DNA from: JBBRVP01 sp038246785
GTDB lineage: Bacteria; Actinomycetota; Actinomycetes; Jiangellales; Jiangellaceae
NCBI GenBank assembly: GCA_038246785.1
Contig: JBBRVP010000002.1
Span: 62,001-126,000, forward strand
Direction of reading: 5' to 3'
DNA length: 64,000 nucleotides
This document shows, piece by piece, positions 9,300-18,141 of this stretch; the stretch's first letter is position 1; each line of letters begins with the position of its first letter. The position numbers and the translations under genes were made by a program. The notes beneath the pieces were generated by a model that worked only from the letters and a program-made list of their open reading frames with translations, was not told the DNA's origin and did no database searches.

Positions 9300-10267
9300 C
9301 TGTCGACCACCTGAGCACCGACGCCGACGCCGGCCCGCTCGCAGCGGCGCCCGGCGCCGGAGCAGAGCCGGCGTACGTCCTCGACAACCTCGCGGCGCTC
9401 GAGAGCGAGTCGATCCATGTCTTCCGCGAGGTGGCGGCGACCTTCGAGCGCCCGGTCCTGCTCTTCTCCGGCGGCAAGGACTCCGTGGTGATGCTGCACC
9501 TGGCCATCAAGGCGTTCTGGCCGGGGCCGGTGCCGTTCCCGGTGCTGCATGTCGACACCGGGCACAACTTCCCCGAGGTGCTGGCCTACCGCGACGCTAC
9601 GGTCGAGCGGCTCGGGCTGCGGCTGCACGTGGCCAGCGTGCAGGACTACATCGACGACGGCCGGCTGCGCGAGCGCAGCGACGGCACCCGCAACCCGCTG
9701 CAGACCGTGCCGCTCCTCGACGCCATCGTCGAGGGCCGCTTCGACGCGGTCTTCGGCGGCGGCCGGCGCGACGAGGAGAAGGCGCGCGCCAAGGAGCGGG
9801 TGTTCAGCCTGCGGGACGAGTTCGGCCAGTGGGACCCGCGCAACCAGCGCCCCGAGCTGTGGAACCTCTACAACGGCCGGCACCGGCGCGGCGAGCACGT
9901 ACGGGTCTTCCCGCTGTCGAACTGGACCGAGCTCGACGTGTGGTCCTACGTCGCCCGGGAGGGCATCGAGCTGCCCGCGCTCTACTACGCGCACGACCGC
10001 GAGGTCTTTCTCCGCGACGGCATGTGGCTGGCCGCCGGGCCCCACAGCGCTCCGCGCGACGGCGAACGGCTCGTGACCAGGCGGGTCCGCTACCGCACCG
10101 TCGGCGACATGAGCTGCACGGGCGCCGTCGAGAGCGACGCGGGCTCGGTCCAGGACGTGCTCGTCGAGGTCGCCGCCAGCCGGCTCACCGAACGGGGGGC
10201 CACCCGCGCCGACGACCGGCTGTCCGAGGCCGCGATGGAGGACCGCAAGCGGGAGGGCTACTTCTGA
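9296..10267 (+). CDS. cysD: Sulfate adenylyltransferase subunit 2
   Basis: This 323-residue ATP sulfurylase small subunit forms APS from sulfate and ATP with CysN. The PP-loop LLFSGGKDSVVMLHLA lies near residues 55-70. VDTGHNFPEVLAYRD and GGGRRDEEKARAKER follow, and the C-terminal RKREGYF is characteristic of CysD. The ATG at 9296 overlaps the cysH stop by four bases. The 25-residue Ala-rich N-terminal extension before YVLDNLAALESESIHV is slightly longer than usual. It is the middle gene of cysH-cysD-cysN. Confidence 0.96.
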   Translation: MTVDHLSTDADAGPLAAAPGAGAEPAYVLDNLAALESESIHVFREVAATFERPVLLFSGGKDSVVMLHLAIKAFWPGPVPFPVLHVDTGHNFPEVLAYRDATVERLGLRLHVASVQDYIDDGRLRERSDGTRNPLQTVPLLDAIVEGRFDAVFGGGRRDEEKARAKERVFSLRDEFGQWDPRNQRPELWNLYNGRHRRGEHVRVFPLSNWTELDVWSYVAREGIELPALYYAHDREVFLRDGMWLAAGPHSAPRDGERLVTRRVRYRTVGDMSCTGAVESDAGSVQDVLVEVAASRLTERGATRADDRLSEAAMEDRKREGYF

Positions 10268-11583
10268 TGCAGCGCCACTCCCTGCTCCGCCTGGCCACCG
10301 CCGGCTCGGTCGACGACGGCAAGTCCACCCTCGTCGGACGGCTCCTGCACGACTCCAAGTCCGTGCTCAGCGACCAGCTCGCCTCGGTCGAGCGGGTCAG
10401 CCGCGACCGTGGGCTCGGGCAGGTCGACCTGGCCCTGCTCACCGACGGCCTGCGGGCCGAGCGCGAGCAGGGCATCACCATCGACGTGGCCTACCGCTAC
10501 TTCGCCACCGCCCGCCGGTCGTTCATCCTCGCCGACTGCCCTGGGCACGTGCAGTACACCCGCAACACCGTCACCGGGGCCAGCACCGCCGACCTCGTCC
10601 TCGTGCTGGTCGACGTCCGCTCCGGGGTCATGGAGCAGACCCGCCGCCACCTCGCGGTCGCCGCGCTGCTCCGCGCGCCGCACGTCGTGCTGGCGGTCAA
10701 CAAGGTCGACCTCGTCGACTACGCCGAGGAGCCGTTCCGCCGGGTCGCCCGGCAGGTCGACGACGTCGCCGCCGAGCTCGGGCTGGCCGACGTACTCGCC
10801 GTGCCGGTCAGCGCGCTGGTCGGCGACAACGTCGTCGACCGCTCCCCGCGCACGCCGTGGTACGCCGGGCCGACGCTGCTCGAGCACTTGGAGACGGTGC
10901 CGCTGGCCGACGAGCCGCAGGACGAGCCGTTCCGCTTCCCGGTGCAGTACGTGCTCCGCCCGCAGCAGGCCGCCCGCGAGCCCGGGCTGGTCGACTACCG
11001 CGGCTACGCCGGGCTGATCGCCTCCGGGGTGGTGCAGGTGGGCGACGAGGTGGTGGTGCTGCCGAGCGGCCGGCGTAGCACCGTCGTCGGGATCGACACC
11101 GCCGACGGGCCGCTGCAGGTGGCGTTCTCGCCGCAGTCGGTCTCGCTCCGGCTCGCCGACGACCTCGACGTCTCGCGCGGCGACCTGCTCAGCCAGGTCG
11201 CGGGCGCCCCCCAGCCCACCCAGGACGTCGAGGCGACCGTGTGCTGGCTGCACGAGCGATCGCTGCGGCCGCGCGACCGTGTGCTCGTCACCCACGGCAC
11301 CAGCACGGTCAAGGCGATGGTCGCCTCCATCGATGGCCGGCTCGACCTCGACACCCTCGCCGTGGAGCCCTGCACGCAGCTCACCCTCAACGACATCGGC
11401 AGGGTCCGGCTTCGACTGGCCAGCCCGCTGCCTGTCGAGCCCTACACCCGCGGCCTGCGGCGCACGGGGGCCTTCCTCGTCGTCGACGAGCAGGACGGCT
11501 GGACGCTGGCCGCCGGCATGGCGGGTGACCCGATTCGCGACGCCCGCGAGCACGCGGCGACCGCGGTGCCTGTCCCCGGATAG
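10267..11583 (+). CDS. cysN: Sulfate adenylyltransferase subunit 1 (GTPase)
   Basis: This 438-residue elongation-factor-like GTPase drives APS synthesis by CysD. G1 is GSVDDGKST (near residue 15), the switch region is EQGITIDVAYRYF, G3 is DCPGH and G4 is NKVD. Two beta-barrel domains follow. The protein ends without the C-terminal APS-kinase (CysC) domain found in mycobacterial CysNC; no cysC is seen in the window. The ATG at 10267 shares a base with the cysD stop (TGATG). The next gene, DUF3499, converges with an eight-base gap. Confidence 0.95.
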   Translation: MQRHSLLRLATAGSVDDGKSTLVGRLLHDSKSVLSDQLASVERVSRDRGLGQVDLALLTDGLRAEREQGITIDVAYRYFATARRSFILADCPGHVQYTRNTVTGASTADLVLVLVDVRSGVMEQTRRHLAVAALLRAPHVVLAVNKVDLVDYAEEPFRRVARQVDDVAAELGLADVLAVPVSALVGDNVVDRSPRTPWYAGPTLLEHLETVPLADEPQDEPFRFPVQYVLRPQQAAREPGLVDYRGYAGLIASGVVQVGDEVVVLPSGRRSTVVGIDTADGPLQVAFSPQSVSLRLADDLDVSRGDLLSQVAGAPQPTQDVEATVCWLHERSLRPRDRVLVTHGTSTVKAMVASIDGRLDLDTLAVEPCTQLTLNDIGRVRLRLASPLPVEPYTRGLRRTGAFLVVDEQDGWTLAAGMAGDPIRDAREHAATAVPVPG

Positions 11584-11590
11584 CCCGCGG

Positions 11591-11959
11591 CTAGCCCTTC
11601 GCCGAGGGGTCGGGGTGGCGCAGCACCCGCAGGTGGCCGCGGCGCCCCACCTCGACCGCAGCCGGCTCCGCCGGGCGTGGGCGGGCGGCCTCACGCACCG
11701 CGTCGGCGAGCGCGAGGAGGTCGTCGGTCGACGGGCCGTACGCGGCCGGGTCGGGCGCAAGCCGGAGCACCTCCCAGCCGCGCGGTGCGGTCAGCCGCTC
11801 GGAGTGGACCTCGCACAGGTCGTAGCAGTGCGGCTCGGCGTAGGTGGCCAGCGGGCCCAGCACGGCCGTGGAGTCGGAGTAGACGTAGGTGAGAGTGGCC
11901 ACGGCCGGACGCCCGCAGGCCGTGCGCGAGCAGCGTCGGACCGGCCTCACGGGCCGCAC
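11591..11959 (-). CDS. DUF3499 family protein
   Basis: This protein of about 122 residues begins VRPVRPVRRCSRTACGRPA and continues with ATLTYVYSDSTAVLGPLA, AEPHCYDLCEVHSERLTAPRG and a short tail, as in the actinobacterial DUF3499 family. Four cysteines in two pairs (CSRTAC and YDLC with a nearby His) suggest a structural metal site. The function is unknown. The start is uncertain between GTG 11959 (GGAGG four bases upstream) and GTG 11950. It is divergent from the metallopeptidase-like gene, a pairing conserved in actinobacteria. Confidence 0.85.
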   Translation of the reverse strand: MRPVRPVRRCSRTACGRPAVATLTYVYSDSTAVLGPLATYAEPHCYDLCEVHSERLTAPRGWEVLRLAPDPAAYGPSTDDLLALADAVREAARPRPAEPAAVEVGRRGHLRVLRHPDPSAKG

Positions 11960-11999
11960 GCTACCTCCGGGCGTACAGGGCGGCGGCGCGCCGCGCCGG

Positions 12000-12005
12000 T
12001 AGCCT
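12000..12005 (+). promoter_or_regulatory. Leaderless -10 box of the metallopeptidase-like gene
   Basis: TAGCCT followed by six bases and a GTG start at 12012. The surrounding GGTAGCCTGCCGG sequence recurs before other genes at 38.77 kb, 42.95 kb and 51.20 kb. Confidence 0.5.
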
Positions 12006-12011
12006 GCCGGG

Positions 12012-12461
12012 GTGAGACGCCGCCTGCGCCTTCGCCAGGACGAGCGCTCGGCTCCGCCGCCGCAGTCCCGCGGGCGGCGTGACCGCCACGGACGCGGGCT
12101 GCGCGGCCCGGTGGCCCCGCCGGAGCTCCCCCTGGCGACCACTCCCGGTGAGCGCTTCGACGAGCTGGTCCTCGACGCGGTGGACGACCTGCGTCGCCGC
12201 AACGCGGAGCGCCTCGACGGCATCGACTTCGCCGTGGAGGACGTCCCCGCCCTCGAGGGCTGGGACCGCGACTGGGTGCCGCTGGGCCGCTCGTACCCCG
12301 CCTCGCTCACCCGCCGGGCCCGCGTCGTGGTCTACCGCCGTCCGGTGGAGGGGCGCGCCGAGGGCCGCGAGGAGACCGCCGAGCTGGTCCGCGACGTGGT
12401 GGTCGAGGAGCTCGCCGAGCTGCTGGGAGTCGAGCCGGAGGAGCTCGACCCGGACGGCTGA
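12012..12461 (+). CDS. Metallopeptidase-family (zincin-like) protein with altered active site
   Basis: This 149-residue protein matches the small zincin-like family next to DUF3499 (Rv3259-like): after a basic N-terminus come FDELVLDAVDDLRRRN, IDFAVEDVP, PASLTRRARVVVYRRP and RDVVVEELAELLGVEPEEL. In catalytic relatives the last segment carries HExxH (VLHEIAHHFG type); here the aligned residues read E-E-L-A-E, so the zinc histidines are absent. The protein is therefore probably not a metalloprotease and may be a binding or structural protein. The GTG start is supported by the leaderless -10 box. Its end converges on the large glycosyltransferase gene with a 10-base gap. Confidence 0.85.
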   Translation: MRRRLRLRQDERSAPPPQSRGRRDRHGRGLRGPVAPPELPLATTPGERFDELVLDAVDDLRRRNAERLDGIDFAVEDVPALEGWDRDWVPLGRSYPASLTRRARVVVYRRPVEGRAEGREETAELVRDVVVEELAELLGVEPEELDPDG

Positions 12462-12471
12462 ACCCTCACGC

Positions 12472-15400
12472 TCAGCGCGGCTGCGCCCCGCCGCCCGACA
12501 GCCCGGTCGACAGATCCTGCGCCACCTTGGGCACCTGGACCACGGTGGGCGGGCTGTTCAGGGGGACCAGGTCCAGCAGGGCGCCGCCGTCACCGGTGCC
12601 GGCGGTGAGCCGTACGGCCGCCAGCGGTGAGCCGGCGGCCACGGAGGAGACGACGAGCGACCCACCCGCCGCCCTCGACGGCGGATGGAGGCCCACCGCC
12701 CGGGTGGCGCCGGCGGCGACTGCGACGGTGGAGTCCGTGACCGTGCCGCCTGCCGCGTCCAGCCAGCGCAGCCGGGCCTTCCCGGCAGGCCCGGGTGCGC
12801 TGAGCAGGAGGGTCGAGCCCAGCCCGCCGCCGGGCACGAACGTCGCGGCCGCCCCGTCGAGCACTCCGCTGGCGGCGGTGTAGGCGAAGTCGGGCAGGCC
12901 GTGCGCGGTGCTGCGCTCGACGCGTACGCCGGCAGTGACCGCTACGTCGGATGACAGCTCGACGGCCACCGGGTCGGCGCCCGCGGAGGCGCCCATGTCC
13001 AGCGCCTTCACCGTGCCCGCCGGCACCGTCATGGCGTCGCGGCCCTCCGGCGCGAACGCCCCGCGCGGCCCGAGCAGGCGCAGCGACACCACCGCGTCCC
13101 GCTCGCCCGGTGCGACGACGAACAGGGTGCGCTCTCCCACGCCGGGCACCCCCGCCACGACGATCCGGCGGGAGGGCGCGGCAGTCGGCGGCACCCAGGA
13201 CAGCCCGGTGGCGTCGAGCCCGGCTACCTCGCGGATCTGCACCGCCGCCGAGACACGCCCGGCCCCGGAGACGACCTGTACCGCCAACCTGCGCGCGCCG
13301 GGAGCGAGCGCGTCCAGGGTCACCGACCGCTCGCCGCGGGCGGGGATGCCGAGATCTGCCGCTCCCGGTGCCTCCACCGGCCCCTGCTCGTCCCACACCC
13401 GCAGGCTGGCCACTGCCGGGACGTCGGCCGGATTGGCGAGCACGAGCCGGGCGCGACTGCCGACCTGACCGGACGGGCCGACGAACCACGCCTGAGTCGA
13501 GGGCACGGTGCAGGGCGCAGCGGCCAGGCCGCGCACCGCTCCGGCGCGGCTGCCCCGCATGGAGGCCTCGGCCACCATGCCGGGGGCGAGGGACCCACTG
13601 CCGTACGCCGCGACGCCGGTCGCCCGGGCGGACTCCACGGGCGCCGAGCCAGCCGCCCCGCGTGCCCTGAGCCGGAGCAGCGGCTTCGCCGCGGCCCCGC
13701 CGGGTTCAGTTCCGGCCAGCCGCTCGACCCGGACCAGGCCCGGGCCGGGGGCCTGACCGCCCGCCGCGGGGAGCGCTCCGGCCGGCAGCGTCATGGCGGA
13801 CACCGTGCTCGTGAGGCCGGGCTCGCCGCCGACCCAGGGGCAGCTGGCGGAGGCCGCGGCGAGCGGCTCGGAGTGGCCCGGCCGGCGCTGGGGCGCGGTC
13901 TGTGCGGGCGCCGGAAGAAGACCGGCAACGACGATGACAGCGCTCAGGGCCACCAGCACGGCCACGCTCCAGCGGCGGCCGCTCACGGCCGCGGTCCTTG
14001 GGACGTCGCCGTCCCCGGCGGTCGCGTCGGGAGTCGCCGCCGCGGTGTCCGAGGACGCGGCTGGGTGGTGCACCGGGCCGTCCACCGGGCCGTCCCCCGG
14101 GCCGTCCCCCGGGCCGTCCACCGGGCCGTCCTCGGCTCCGTCCTCGGGCCGGCGCTCGCCCGGCACCTCGCCGGCGGTCAGCCAGTCCTCGGCGGACAGC
14201 GGCGCTGCCCGCCGCCGTGCAGCGCGCCCCGTCCGCTTCGCGCGCCGGCCGCGGAATCCGCGGCCGGCGCCCAGCAGCGCGGTGGGCGTGAACGGGTCGG
14301 CGGCCACCACCGGCGCCGGCTCCTCCTCGGCAGGCCCACCCAGCTGCTCGTCGTCGGGCGCGTCGAGCTCGAGCGCGTCGCCGACGCTCGAGCGGTCGCG
14401 GCGGATGCCGGGCAGGGCGAACACGGCGGCGGCGCCGACGAGCACCAGCTCGGCGAGCAGCCAGCCGGCGCGGCTCCCGCCGGAGTGCTCGACGACGAGC
14501 CGCCCCCCCTGCGCGGGCAGCACGAAGCCCTGGGCCCACCCGTCGACCGTCCGCGGCGCCAGCGGCACACCGTCGAGGCTTGCCCGCCAACCGCCATCGG
14601 ACTGCTCGGCGAGCAGCAGCACCCGGCCGTCGGGGCCGGCGGGCAAGTCGGCGGCCACGTCGACCCGCTGCGAGGGGATCGGCGCCTCGGTGCCGTCGGC
14701 TGCGACCGTGCGCACCCGCGAGCTGACCGCGTCGAGCCGCCACATCGCCGAACCCTCCGGCGCGCTAGCCCGGACCAGCCCGGGAGTGGCGTCGAGGACC
14801 TGCTCGGCGGAGCCGGCGACCGGCCCCGGCAGGTAGACGTAGCGGACCGCGAAGTGGGACAGCCGTTGCACCGCGTCGCTCCCCCGCCCGGAGAGCAGAT
14901 CGCCGAGAACCTCGTCCAGGGCAGCCGAGTCCGCCAGCGAGGGGCTGGTCTCGGCGTCACCCAGGCGGGGACCACTGCCTCGGATCAGCGCGTAGCGGAC
15001 GCGTCCGTCGGCGGCCCGGCGCAGGACGACGGTGCGCGGGTGGTCGGGGCGCGCCGCCTCGTCGGCCACATAGGCCGGCACCACGCTCGGGTCGCGCCGG
15101 TCGAGCGGGTCGCCGGATCCGCGCACCACCCACCACAGGCCCGCGACCAGCGGTACGACGAGCACGGCGGCGCCGAGGAGAACTGCGACCGGCTGGCGCC
15201 AACTGAAGCTGTCCGCGGCCAGCCGAACGGGGACGGCCTCGGCGGCCACCACACCGGCCAGCAGCAGACCGGCGAGCGCGACGACGACGCCCGGCGCTGG
15301 CCAGGCGACGACGGGGGTCTGCAGCGTCGGTGCCGTCACCGCGGTGCGGGCCAGCACCGTCGCCGCGGCCAGGCCGAGCAGGGCGAGGCACCAGGCGAGC

Positions 15401-17664
15401 AGTACCAGCCGACGGCGGGAGGCCGCGGCCAGGGCGGCGGCGGCGGCGAGCAGGACGCCGGCGTAGAGCCAGACCGGTGCGGTCCCCGGCCCCCCCGGCG
15501 CCGCGAGCGCCAGCTGCCAGCCGGGGACCCGGGGCTCGGACAGCCCTGGCCCGGGCAGGCCGGCCTCGACGAGCAGCAGCGACGGGGTGCCCGCGACGTG
15601 CAGTGTCCAGGGCAGCAGGAGCACGACGGGCAGGGCCAGCACGACCGCGACCCGGATGAGCGCGGCCAGCGAGCGCACCAGCGCGCTGGCAAGGACCCCG
15701 GCGACGACGGCCATCGGCCACAGCACCGGGGTGAACGCGACCACCACGGCGAGCAGCAGCCCGGCCCCGAAGGCGCGGTGCAGCGGCGGTCGCTCCCCCG
15801 CTTCGAGCCGCGGATCGTGCACGGCGCGGACGCCCGCACGCAGCAGGAGGGGCAGCAGCACTGCGAGCACGGCGGTGCCGAGCCGGCCCGCGGCGATCGC
15901 ACCGGTCGTGGCCGGTACGAACGCCCATACCGCCGCGACGAGCAGGCGGAGTACCCGGGAGACCGTGACCCCCCGCAGCGCCACCCAGGCTGTCAGGCCG
16001 GCGAGCGGGACGGCGGCCAGCAGCAGCAGGTCCACCGCGAGCGAGGCGCTGCCCGCGAGCAGAGCGCCGAGGAATCCGACGACGGCGAGGTAGGGCGGTG
16101 CCGGCGTGGCCGAACCGATCCCGACGGCGTGCCACGACGCGACGTAGCTGTCCCACAGCCCGCCGGCGCCGTCCTGGGCGGGCAGCAGGGCCCCGCCCAT
16201 AAGCCGGCCGCCACCGAGCATGCTGCGCGCCGCGAACAGCGCCGCGAGGGCGAGCGCCGCCACGAGCACGGCCTCGCCGCGGACCAGCCCGCGGAACAGC
16301 GGTACGTCGGGCTCCAGGTCGTCCTCGTCGCCGAACGAGCCCCCCATCCGGCGTCGCGCGCCGGCGACATCCTGGCCGCTCGCCGTGCCGGACACCACGC
16401 CGCGCAGGGTGTCGGTGGCCTGCCGCATCTGGACCCCGAACCCGGGAAACAGCCGGCGGAGCCGGCGCGGCGAAACCGTGCGGGTCGCCGCTCGTTGGCG
16501 GCGGGCGGCGAGCAGCCGCCGCGGGGCGGCCAGCACGCTGCCCAGGGCGCGCATCTCCTCGGCGGCGATGGCCGGCTGCTTGCCGAGCAGGAAGCCGAGC
16601 GCGCGCAGCAGCGAGCCGACCACGACCCGCAGGACGACGAGCGGGAACGTCCAGCGGGATCCGGAGTTGGCCAGCAGGACGTACAGCGCGTTGCGCCGGT
16701 CGACGAGGTGGGCGCGCGCGCGAGTCGTGCCCAGCCGGCGACGGCCGTGCGCCGCGGCCTCGGCGTGGTGCACGAGAGCCCCGGGGCAGACAAGGACGAC
16801 GTGGCCGGCGGCGTTGGCCCGCCAGCAGAAGTCGACGTCGTCACGGAAGATGGGCAGCGCCGGGTCGAACCCGCCGAGGCGGTCCCACAGGTCGCGGCGC
16901 ACGAGCATCCCCGCGCTGCCGACGGCCAGCACCTCGCGGACCGCGTCGTGCTGACCCTGGTCGTACTCCCGGCGTTCCAGGCCGGTGTGCCGACGGCCCG
17001 CGCCGGTGAGTGTGATGCCCATCTCCAGCAGCTGACGGCCGTGGGCCCGCCACTCGCGCACCTTCGGCCCGAGCACGGCGGCGTCGGGACGGCGTACGGC
17101 GAGTTCGAGCAGGCTTTCCAAGGCGTCGGGCGCTGGAGCACAGTCGTCGTGGAGCAGCCACACCCACTCGACGCGCTCGCCCGCCTCGGCCGCAGGCGCC
17201 CGGACCGCCGGGGACGCGGCCAGGCCGGCCGCCACCGCCGCCCCGAAACCGGTCTCGGGGGGCACGCGGACCAGCGAGCCGAGCCGCTCGGCCAGCAGCG
17301 CGTCCGAGCCGTCTGTGGAGCCGGAGTCAACACCGACCACCCGGTCCGGAGCGCGTCTGGAGCGCTCCAGCGCGTCGAGGGCGTCGGGGAGCCAGCGCAG
17401 GCCCTGGTGGGCGACCAGCACAGCCGTCACCCGATGCAGAGCCAGCTCGGCCGGGTCGACCGGGGCCTGCTCCACCGGGTCGTCGAGGCCGAGCTCATCG
17501 AGGACCGCGGCGTCGTGCGCGGAGAAGCCGCTGGCCACCCGGGCGGCGGGGACCGGCGCGCCGGCCGCCGACTCGGCCGTCCCGTCCTCGCGGGTCGTTC
17601 GGTCGGGTCGCGGCTCGGCCGGGGTCCGCGGCGGGAAGGTCGGCATGCGGTGGCAGGGACTCAC
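12472..17664 (-). CDS. Giant glycosyltransferase-2 / polytopic membrane / DUF5719-like fusion protein
   Basis: This is one uninterrupted 1730-codon frame. Residues about 77-320 form a GT2 domain (VTAVLVAHQGLRWLPDALDA, VDSGSTDGSD, LLHDDCAP, FRDDVDFCWRANAAGH). Residues about 459-848 contain ten or more hydrophobic segments resembling a GT-C-type membrane domain. Residues about 850-1060 are soluble, a membrane helix follows near 1070-1085, then a Pro/Asp/Gly linker with a four-residue repeat (about 1174-1200), another helix (about 1229-1253), and a secreted C-terminal region of about 470 residues resembling DUF5719 (CPWVGGEPGLTSTVSAM). In relatives I recall, the GT2-membrane part and the DUF5719 protein are separate genes. 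The role is probably transfer and export of a cell-envelope glycan. The GTG start at 17664 or the ATG at 17646 are both possible. Confidence 0.85.
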   Translation of the reverse strand: MSPCHRMPTFPPRTPAEPRPDRTTREDGTAESAAGAPVPAARVASGFSAHDAAVLDELGLDDPVEQAPVDPAELALHRVTAVLVAHQGLRWLPDALDALERSRRAPDRVVGVDSGSTDGSDALLAERLGSLVRVPPETGFGAAVAAGLAASPAVRAPAAEAGERVEWVWLLHDDCAPAPDALESLLELAVRRPDAAVLGPKVREWRAHGRQLLEMGITLTGAGRRHTGLERREYDQGQHDAVREVLAVGSAGMLVRRDLWDRLGGFDPALPIFRDDVDFCWRANAAGHVVLVCPGALVHHAEAAAHGRRRLGTTRARAHLVDRRNALYVLLANSGSRWTFPLVVLRVVVGSLLRALGFLLGKQPAIAAEEMRALGSVLAAPRRLLAARRQRAATRTVSPRRLRRLFPGFGVQMRQATDTLRGVVSGTASGQDVAGARRRMGGSFGDEDDLEPDVPLFRGLVRGEAVLVAALALAALFAARSMLGGGRLMGGALLPAQDGAGGLWDSYVASWHAVGIGSATPAPPYLAVVGFLGALLAGSASLAVDLLLLAAVPLAGLTAWVALRGVTVSRVLRLLVAAVWAFVPATTGAIAAGRLGTAVLAVLLPLLLRAGVRAVHDPRLEAGERPPLHRAFGAGLLLAVVVAFTPVLWPMAVVAGVLASALVRSLAALIRVAVVLALPVVLLLPWTLHVAGTPSLLLVEAGLPGPGLSEPRVPGWQLALAAPGGPGTAPVWLYAGVLLAAAAALAAASRRRLVLLAWCLALLGLAAATVLARTAVTAPTLQTPVVAWPAPGVVVALAGLLLAGVVAAEAVPVRLAADSFSWRQPVAVLLGAAVLVVPLVAGLWWVVRGSGDPLDRRDPSVVPAYVADEAARPDHPRTVVLRRAADGRVRYALIRGSGPRLGDAETSPSLADSAALDEVLGDLLSGRGSDAVQRLSHFAVRYVYLPGPVAGSAEQVLDATPGLVRASAPEGSAMWRLDAVSSRVRTVAADGTEAPIPSQRVDVAADLPAGPDGRVLLLAEQSDGGWRASLDGVPLAPRTVDGWAQGFVLPAQGGRLVVEHSGGSRAGWLLAELVLVGAAAVFALPGIRRDRSSVGDALELDAPDDEQLGGPAEEEPAPVVAADPFTPTALLGAGRGFRGRRAKRTGRAARRRAAPLSAEDWLTAGEVPGERRPEDGAEDGPVDGPGDGPGDGPVDGPVHHPAASSDTAAATPDATAGDGDVPRTAAVSGRRWSVAVLVALSAVIVVAGLLPAPAQTAPQRRPGHSEPLAAASASCPWVGGEPGLTSTVSAMTLPAGALPAAGGQAPGPGLVRVERLAGTEPGGAAAKPLLRLRARGAAGSAPVESARATGVAAYGSGSLAPGMVAEASMRGSRAGAVRGLAAAPCTVPSTQAWFVGPSGQVGSRARLVLANPADVPAVASLRVWDEQGPVEAPGAADLGIPARGERSVTLDALAPGARRLAVQVVSGAGRVSAAVQIREVAGLDATGLSWVPPTAAPSRRIVVAGVPGVGERTLFVVAPGERDAVVSLRLLGPRGAFAPEGRDAMTVPAGTVKALDMGASAGADPVAVELSSDVAVTAGVRVERSTAHGLPDFAYTAASGVLDGAAATFVPGGGLGSTLLLSAPGPAGKARLRWLDAAGGTVTDSTVAVAAGATRAVGLHPPSRAAGGSLVVSSVAAGSPLAAVRLTAGTGDGGALLDLVPLNSPPTVVQVPKVAQDLSTGLSGGGAQPR
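14072..14143 (-). repeat. 12-base in-frame tandem repeat in the giant glycosyltransferase gene
   Basis: About six units of ACCGGGCCGTCC and variants follow one another. On the coding strand they encode DGPV/DGPG-type tetrapeptides in the linker between two membrane helices. The unit length keeps the frame. Confidence 0.85.
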
Positions 17665-17760
17665 GGTCGGGGACGGGGACCCCTCACCCTACGCGGCGCC
17701 CTGCCGCCCGGTCGCATCCGGGCGGGTCGGCCAGCGCCCGCCTGCACGCGGCGGCTCGGG

Positions 17761-18132
17761 TCAGACCGCGCGCTTCTTGAGCCGCCGCCGCTCGCGCTCG
17801 GACAGCCCGCCCCAGATGCCGAAGCGCTCGTCGTTGGCGAGGGCATACTCCAGGCACTCGACCTGCACCTCGCACCCGAGGCAGACCTTCTTGGCCTCCC
17901 TGGTGGAGCCGCCCTTCTCCGGGAAGAACGCCTCTGGATCGGTCTGGGCGCACAGCGCCCGCTCCTGCCACGACGCCTCGCCCGCGTCGCCTTGGGGCAC
18001 CAACTCGAGCCACTCGCCCACGGCTGCCTCCTCGACCCTGCCCTGACCGGCACCCTGACCGGCAGCTTGGCCGGCCCCCTGGCCGGTTCGGTCGGACCCG
18101 CGACGCGTCGCGTGCGCAGCGGAGAACGACAT
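17761..18132 (-). CDS. whiB2: WhiB-family transcriptional regulator (WhiB2/WhmD type)
   Basis: This 123-residue protein is an iron-sulfur transcription factor needed for septation in mycobacteria and sporulation in Streptomyces. Four cluster cysteines are visible (Cys61 in ALCAQTD, Cys84, Cys87 and Cys93 in VCLGCEVQVEC), then the G[I/V]WGG turn (FGIWGGLSERERRRLKK) and a basic tail. STREAKKVCL and DPEAFFPEKGG match the WhiB2/WhmD group. An unusual Gly/Gln-rich stretch (residues 15-32) precedes the conserved part and comes from 12-base repeats. The ATG at 18132 is backed by an excellent promoter whose -10 box ends nine bases upstream. A later start within the repeat cannot be ruled out. Confidence 0.93.
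   Translation of the reverse strand: MSFSAAHATRRGSDRTGQGAGQAAGQGAGQGRVEEAAVGEWLELVPQGDAGEASWQERALCAQTDPEAFFPEKGGSTREAKKVCLGCEVQVECLEYALANDERFGIWGGLSERERRRLKKRAV
18041..18088 (-). repeat. 12-base tandem repeat in whiB2
   Basis: Four consecutive 12-base units (CCCTGACCGGCA twice, then two GGCC-containing variants) encode the GQGAGQAAGQGAGQG stretch near the WhiB2 N-terminus. Confidence 0.8.
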
Positions 18133-18141
18133 GCGTGGAAT

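Noticed and set aside
12472..17664. A long open frame on the plus strand across the same region (13873-18390)
   Set aside because: It is a shadow of the minus-strand glycosyltransferase in GC-rich DNA; its translation is low-complexity Arg/Gly/His sequence without domains.
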